Shown: one piece after another, positions 5,733 to 8,494 of the stretch
How the letters are laid out: every line of letters starts with the position of its first letter
Numbering within the stretch: the stretch's first letter is position 1
Assembly: GCA_021648045.1 (NCBI GenBank)
Contig: JAKITM010000100.1
Location: forward strand, 1-8,494
DNA: 8,494 nt
DNA from: Lysobacterales bacterium
GTDB lineage: Bacteria > Pseudomonadota > Gammaproteobacteria > Xanthomonadales > SZUA-36
Direction of reading: 5' to 3'
Notes under the pieces: model-generated
The model's database searches: none
What the model was told of the DNA's origin: nothing
Seen by the model: the letters and a program-made list of their open reading frames with translations, nothing else
Translations under genes and position numbers: made by a program

Positions 5733-7256
5733 TCACAAAAATGAATGGTAGGCCGGGTTGTCGGTTTCTTCTGCCCAGGCATAACCCAGAGCTTTTAAAT
5801 GCTGGAAGAATGCCAGCTCCTGATCTTCTTTTACCTCAAAACCTGCCAGTACCTGCCCAAATGCCGCGCCGTGGTTACGGTAGTGAAACAGGGTGATATT
5901 GAATAATGAGCCAAGCGTGTTCAAAAACTCTTCCAAAGCACCGGGGTATTCCGGTGACTGGAAGCGGAAAATCCTTTCATTTATACCAGCCTGGCCTTTG
6001 CCACCCACCATGTGCCGAATATGTAATTTAGCCAACTCGTTGTCGGAAAAATCTTCCACTTTGTAATCATTTGCAGATAACTCAGCTACCAGTTGTCGGG
6101 ACTCTTCAGCACCACCTGTAAGCCGAATCCCTACAAAAATATTAGCAGCATCATCGCCGTTATAGCGATAGTTAAATTCAGTGATTACTCTACCGCCAAG
6201 GGCTTCACAAAAGCGTTTAAAGCTGCCCTTCTCTTCTGGAATGGTAACTGAAAGAATGGCTTCTTTCTGCTCACCTAACTCGCAGCGTTCGGATACATAT
6301 CGCAGATTATGAAAATTCATGTTGGCACCGGATAAAATGGCGACCATTTGTTGCTCAGAAGCTATTTCGTTTTCGTGACAATACTTTTGCAAACCCGCCA
6401 GAGACAAGGCCCCAGCAGGCTCTGCTATCACCCGGGTTTCTTCAAAAATATCTTTTATGGAGGCACAAATTTCATCACTGTTGACGACAATAACAGCATC
6501 ACAATATTGGCGAATTAGTCGGAATGTTTCATCGCCAATGCGTTTTACTGCTACCCCGTCAGCAAACAGACCCACACTTTCGAGGTCTACAGGATGGCCG
6601 GCATCCATGGCCGCTTTAAGACAAGCGGAATCATCAGCTTCAACCGCTATAATTTTAATTTGCGGGCGCATTTGCTTGAGGTAGACAGCCATGCCTGCGA
6701 GTAAACCACCGCCACCACAGGGAATGAAAACCACATCCGGGTGGGGGACTTGGCGCAGTAATTCGACCGCAACCGTACCTTGGCCGGCAATCACATCGGG
6801 GTTATCGAAAGGATGGATGATGGTTTTGTTCTCGGCTTCTGCCAGTTTGAGGCATTCCAACTGGGCCTCATCAAAACTTTTTCCCAACAGACGAACATCA
6901 GCGCCCAGTCGACGGACACTATTGATCTTGATTTCAGGTGTGGTTATCGGCATCACAATAGTGGCATCAACAGCCAATTTTTTAGCCGCTAACGCCAAAC
7001 CCTGTGCGTGATTTCCGGCTGATGCTGCGATCACGCCCTGTTGTCTTTGTGCCTCTGATAAATGCACCAGATTGTTATAGGAACCGCGAAGTTTGAATGA
7101 GTGAACCGGCTGTTGGTCCTCGCGCTTTAATAGTACTTTTACCCCGAGACGCTGGGATAATTTATCCAGCGGAGTGACTTCGGTTTCGCGGGCGACATCA
7201 TATACCGGCGCTAGCAGGATGTTTCTCAGGTAATTAAAGCTTTCGTTTGGGGACAC
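5733..7256 (-). CDS. ilvA: Threonine ammonia-lyase, biosynthetic
   Basis: PLP enzyme that deaminates threonine to 2-oxobutanoate, the first step specific to isoleucine. The 507-residue length is that of the long, feedback-regulated biosynthetic form (E. coli about 514) and not the short catabolic TdcB. The catalytic domain (about 1-325) has the PLP Schiff-base lysine K55 in HSFKLRGS, the SAGNHAQG loop (79-86), the phosphate-binding GGGG (181-184) and SGAN (309-312). Two ACT-like regulatory domains follow at roughly 333-405 and 426-497, the site of isoleucine inhibition and valine activation in relatives. The start is GTG at 7256-7254, supported by AAAGGA 7 bases upstream and by the protein N-terminus. 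It follows ilvD on the same strand after 87 bases without a terminator, so cotranscription is likely. Confidence 0.96.
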   Translation of the reverse strand: MSPNESFNYLRNILLAPVYDVARETEVTPLDKLSQRLGVKVLLKREDQQPVHSFKLRGSYNNLVHLSEAQRQQGVIAASAGNHAQGLALAAKKLAVDATIVMPITTPEIKINSVRRLGADVRLLGKSFDEAQLECLKLAEAENKTIIHPFDNPDVIAGQGTVAVELLRQVPHPDVVFIPCGGGGLLAGMAVYLKQMRPQIKIIAVEADDSACLKAAMDAGHPVDLESVGLFADGVAVKRIGDETFRLIRQYCDAVIVVNSDEICASIKDIFEETRVIAEPAGALSLAGLQKYCHENEIASEQQMVAILSGANMNFHNLRYVSERCELGEQKEAILSVTIPEEKGSFKRFCEALGGRVITEFNYRYNGDDAANIFVGIRLTGGAEESRQLVAELSANDYKVEDFSDNELAKLHIRHMVGGKGQAGINERIFRFQSPEYPGALEEFLNTLGSLFNITLFHYRNHGAAFGQVLAGFEVKEDQELAFFQHLKALGYAWAEETDNPAYHSFL

Positions 7257-7343
7257 TGTGGTTTCCTTTGTGCGGAGTTTCTTTACCTTAGGTGCGTTAT
7301 GCCCACGCGTATAACAATCACGCCGAACCTGTTTTTTGGGTTT
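7257..7343 (-). other. ilvD-ilvA intergenic spacer
   Basis: These 87 bases separate the ilvD stop from the ilvA start on the minus strand. No intrinsic terminator and no convincing promoter pair were seen. A 5-base inverted repeat (GTTAT at 7296-7300 and ATAAC at 7311-7315) is too short to interpret. The ilvA ribosome site AAAGGA lies at its downstream end. Confidence 0.5.
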
Positions 7344-8494
7344 TTATATTTTCGCTAATAAATCTTTATTTCTAACCGCGCCTTTATCGGCACTGGTTGC
7401 TAGCATTGCATATACCTTTAGGGCATCACTTACTTTGCGAATTCTGTTTTTCGGCCGCCAAGCGAGCTCACCTTTTGCGAGCATAGCTGCCTGTCGCCGC
7501 GCCATTTCATCAGCTGCTATATTCAAATGAATCGTGCGTTTGGGGATGTCAATTTCAATCGAATCACCCGGCTCAATTAGGGCAATAACGCCACCCGCTG
7601 CGGCTTCGGGTGAAACATGCCCGATAGATAACCCAGAGGTGCCACCGGAAAATCGGCCGTCTGTGACCAATGCGCATTGCGTCCCCAGCCCCATGCTTTT
7701 CAGGTAAGTGGTGGGGTAGAGCATTTCCTGCATACCGGGACCGCCTTTAGGCCCTTCATAACGAATAACCACAACATCACCAGCTTTTACCTCGCCTGCA
7801 AGAATACCTTCAACCGCAGATTCCTGACTTTCAAAAACATTAGCAATCCCATTGAAAACCAGGTTTTCTGCGACTACACCTGCGGTTTTTACAATACAAC
7901 CGGCGGTCGCCAGATTACCGCTGAGAATAGCCAAGCCGCCATCCTGGGAATAAGCATATTCCTGGCTGCGAATACAGCCTTGCTGGCGGTCAATATCGAG
8001 GCTGTCATAGCGACAATTCTGACTGAATGCTTTGGTGGTGCGAATTCCGGCCGGTCCTGCCCGGTAGAAATCCAAAATAGCCTGATCTTTAGTTAGGGTA
8101 ATATCATATGTATCAATTTGCTCCCCCAAACTTATACCTAAAACCGTGCGTATATTGGTGGTCAATAAACCCGCGCGTTTTAACTCTCCCAATATTCCCA
8201 TTATGCCACCGGCACGGTGGACATCTTCCATATGGTAGAAAGGTGTGGAGGGTGCAACTTTACAAAAATTAGGCACCTCGCGGGATAAGCGGTCAATGTC
8301 GGTCATAGTGAAGTCGACTTCGGCTTCTTGAGCGGCCGCCAGCAGGTGCAAGACTGTGTTGGTTGAGCCGCCCATGGCGATATCCAGCGACATAACATTC
8401 TCAAAAGCAGCTTTAGTGGCAATACTGCGCGGCAAGGCGCCTTCATCATCATAGCTGTAATAGCGGTTCGCCAGTTCGACGATTTGTTTTCCCG
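7344..8494 (-). CDS. ilvD: Dihydroxy-acid dehydratase, C-terminal part (5' end outside the window)
   Basis: Iron-sulfur enzyme that dehydrates 2,3-dihydroxy-3-methylbutanoate and its ethyl homologue to the keto acids of valine/leucine and isoleucine. About 382 residues are visible, roughly the last 60% of a typical 616-residue protein; the frame stays open through the right edge (GKQIVELANRYY), so the TTG at 8435 is internal and not the start. Recognised signatures include AMGGSTNTVLHLLAAAQEAE, KVAPSTPFYHMEDVHRAGG, AGPAGIRTTKAFSQ, VIRYEGPKGGPGMQEMLYPT and TDGRFSGGTSGLSIGHVSPEA; the last contains the serine thought to act as the catalytic base. The cluster-binding cysteines of the N-terminal half are not visible. 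The protein ends in the usual ATSADKGAVRNKDLL tail. It is upstream of ilvA on the same strand, as in enterobacterial ilvGMEDA operons. Confidence 0.96.
   Translation of the reverse strand, partial: GKQIVELANRYYSYDDEGALPRSIATKAAFENVMSLDIAMGGSTNTVLHLLAAAQEAEVDFTMTDIDRLSREVPNFCKVAPSTPFYHMEDVHRAGGIMGILGELKRAGLLTTNIRTVLGISLGEQIDTYDITLTKDQAILDFYRAGPAGIRTTKAFSQNCRYDSLDIDRQQGCIRSQEYAYSQDGGLAILSGNLATAGCIVKTAGVVAENLVFNGIANVFESQESAVEGILAGEVKAGDVVVIRYEGPKGGPGMQEMLYPTTYLKSMGLGTQCALVTDGRFSGGTSGLSIGHVSPEAAAGGVIALIEPGDSIEIDIPKRTIHLNIAADEMARRQAAMLAKGELAWRPKNRIRKVSDALKVYAMLATSADKGAVRNKDLLAKI

Noticed and set aside
7677..8096. 139-codon plus-strand frame opposite ilvD
   Set aside because: It is antisense to highly conserved ilvD motifs, has no ribosome site of note and no recognisable protein features.
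8433..8435. TTG as the start of the ilvD frame
   Set aside because: The frame continues upstream to the window edge with residues typical of internal IlvD sequence, so the TTG is an internal leucine codon.

Overview
This window is a branched-chain amino acid biosynthesis locus from a Gammaproteobacterium of moderate GC content. The proteins read closely like the enterobacterial LeuA, LeuB, LeuC, LeuD, IlvA and IlvD families, and the gene order leuABCD preceded by a leucine-rich leader is the enterobacterial/Vibrio/Shewanella-type layout rather than the Pseudomonas one. I cannot name a genus with confidence.

Layout. Positions 1-83 (minus strand) hold the first 27 codons of what looks like an IS630-family transposase that runs off the left edge. 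Positions 141-464 (plus) encode a small AT-rich protein with one TPR-like motif, possibly the C-terminal remnant of a longer gene. Positions 465-867 hold no convincing intact gene: there is a GC-rich hairpin without a T-tract, a possible decayed minus-strand reading frame, short repeats and a candidate leu promoter. Positions 868-997 form a transcription attenuator: a 25-codon leader peptide with six Leu codons within seven, an antiterminator segment and a strong intrinsic terminator. Positions 1025-5700 carry leuA, leuB, leuC and leuD, tightly packed (3-nt gap, then two 8-nt overlaps). On the opposite strand, converging on leuD, lie ilvA (5733-7256) and the C-terminal part of ilvD (7344 to the right edge), transcribed in the order ilvD then ilvA.

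How they work together. IlvA makes 2-oxobutanoate from threonine for isoleucine synthesis. IlvD dehydrates the dihydroxy acids of both the isoleucine and valine branches and so yields 2-oxoisovalerate. LeuA condenses 2-oxoisovalerate with acetyl-CoA, LeuC/LeuD isomerise the product and LeuB oxidises it to the precursor of leucine. The leu operon is very probably controlled by ribosome-mediated attenuation that senses charged tRNA-Leu.

I found no evidence of a wholly undescribed system. The most informative unlisted element is the leu leader/attenuator, whose leader ORF is too short for ordinary gene calling. The most uncertain part is the accessory-looking stretch at 1-867.
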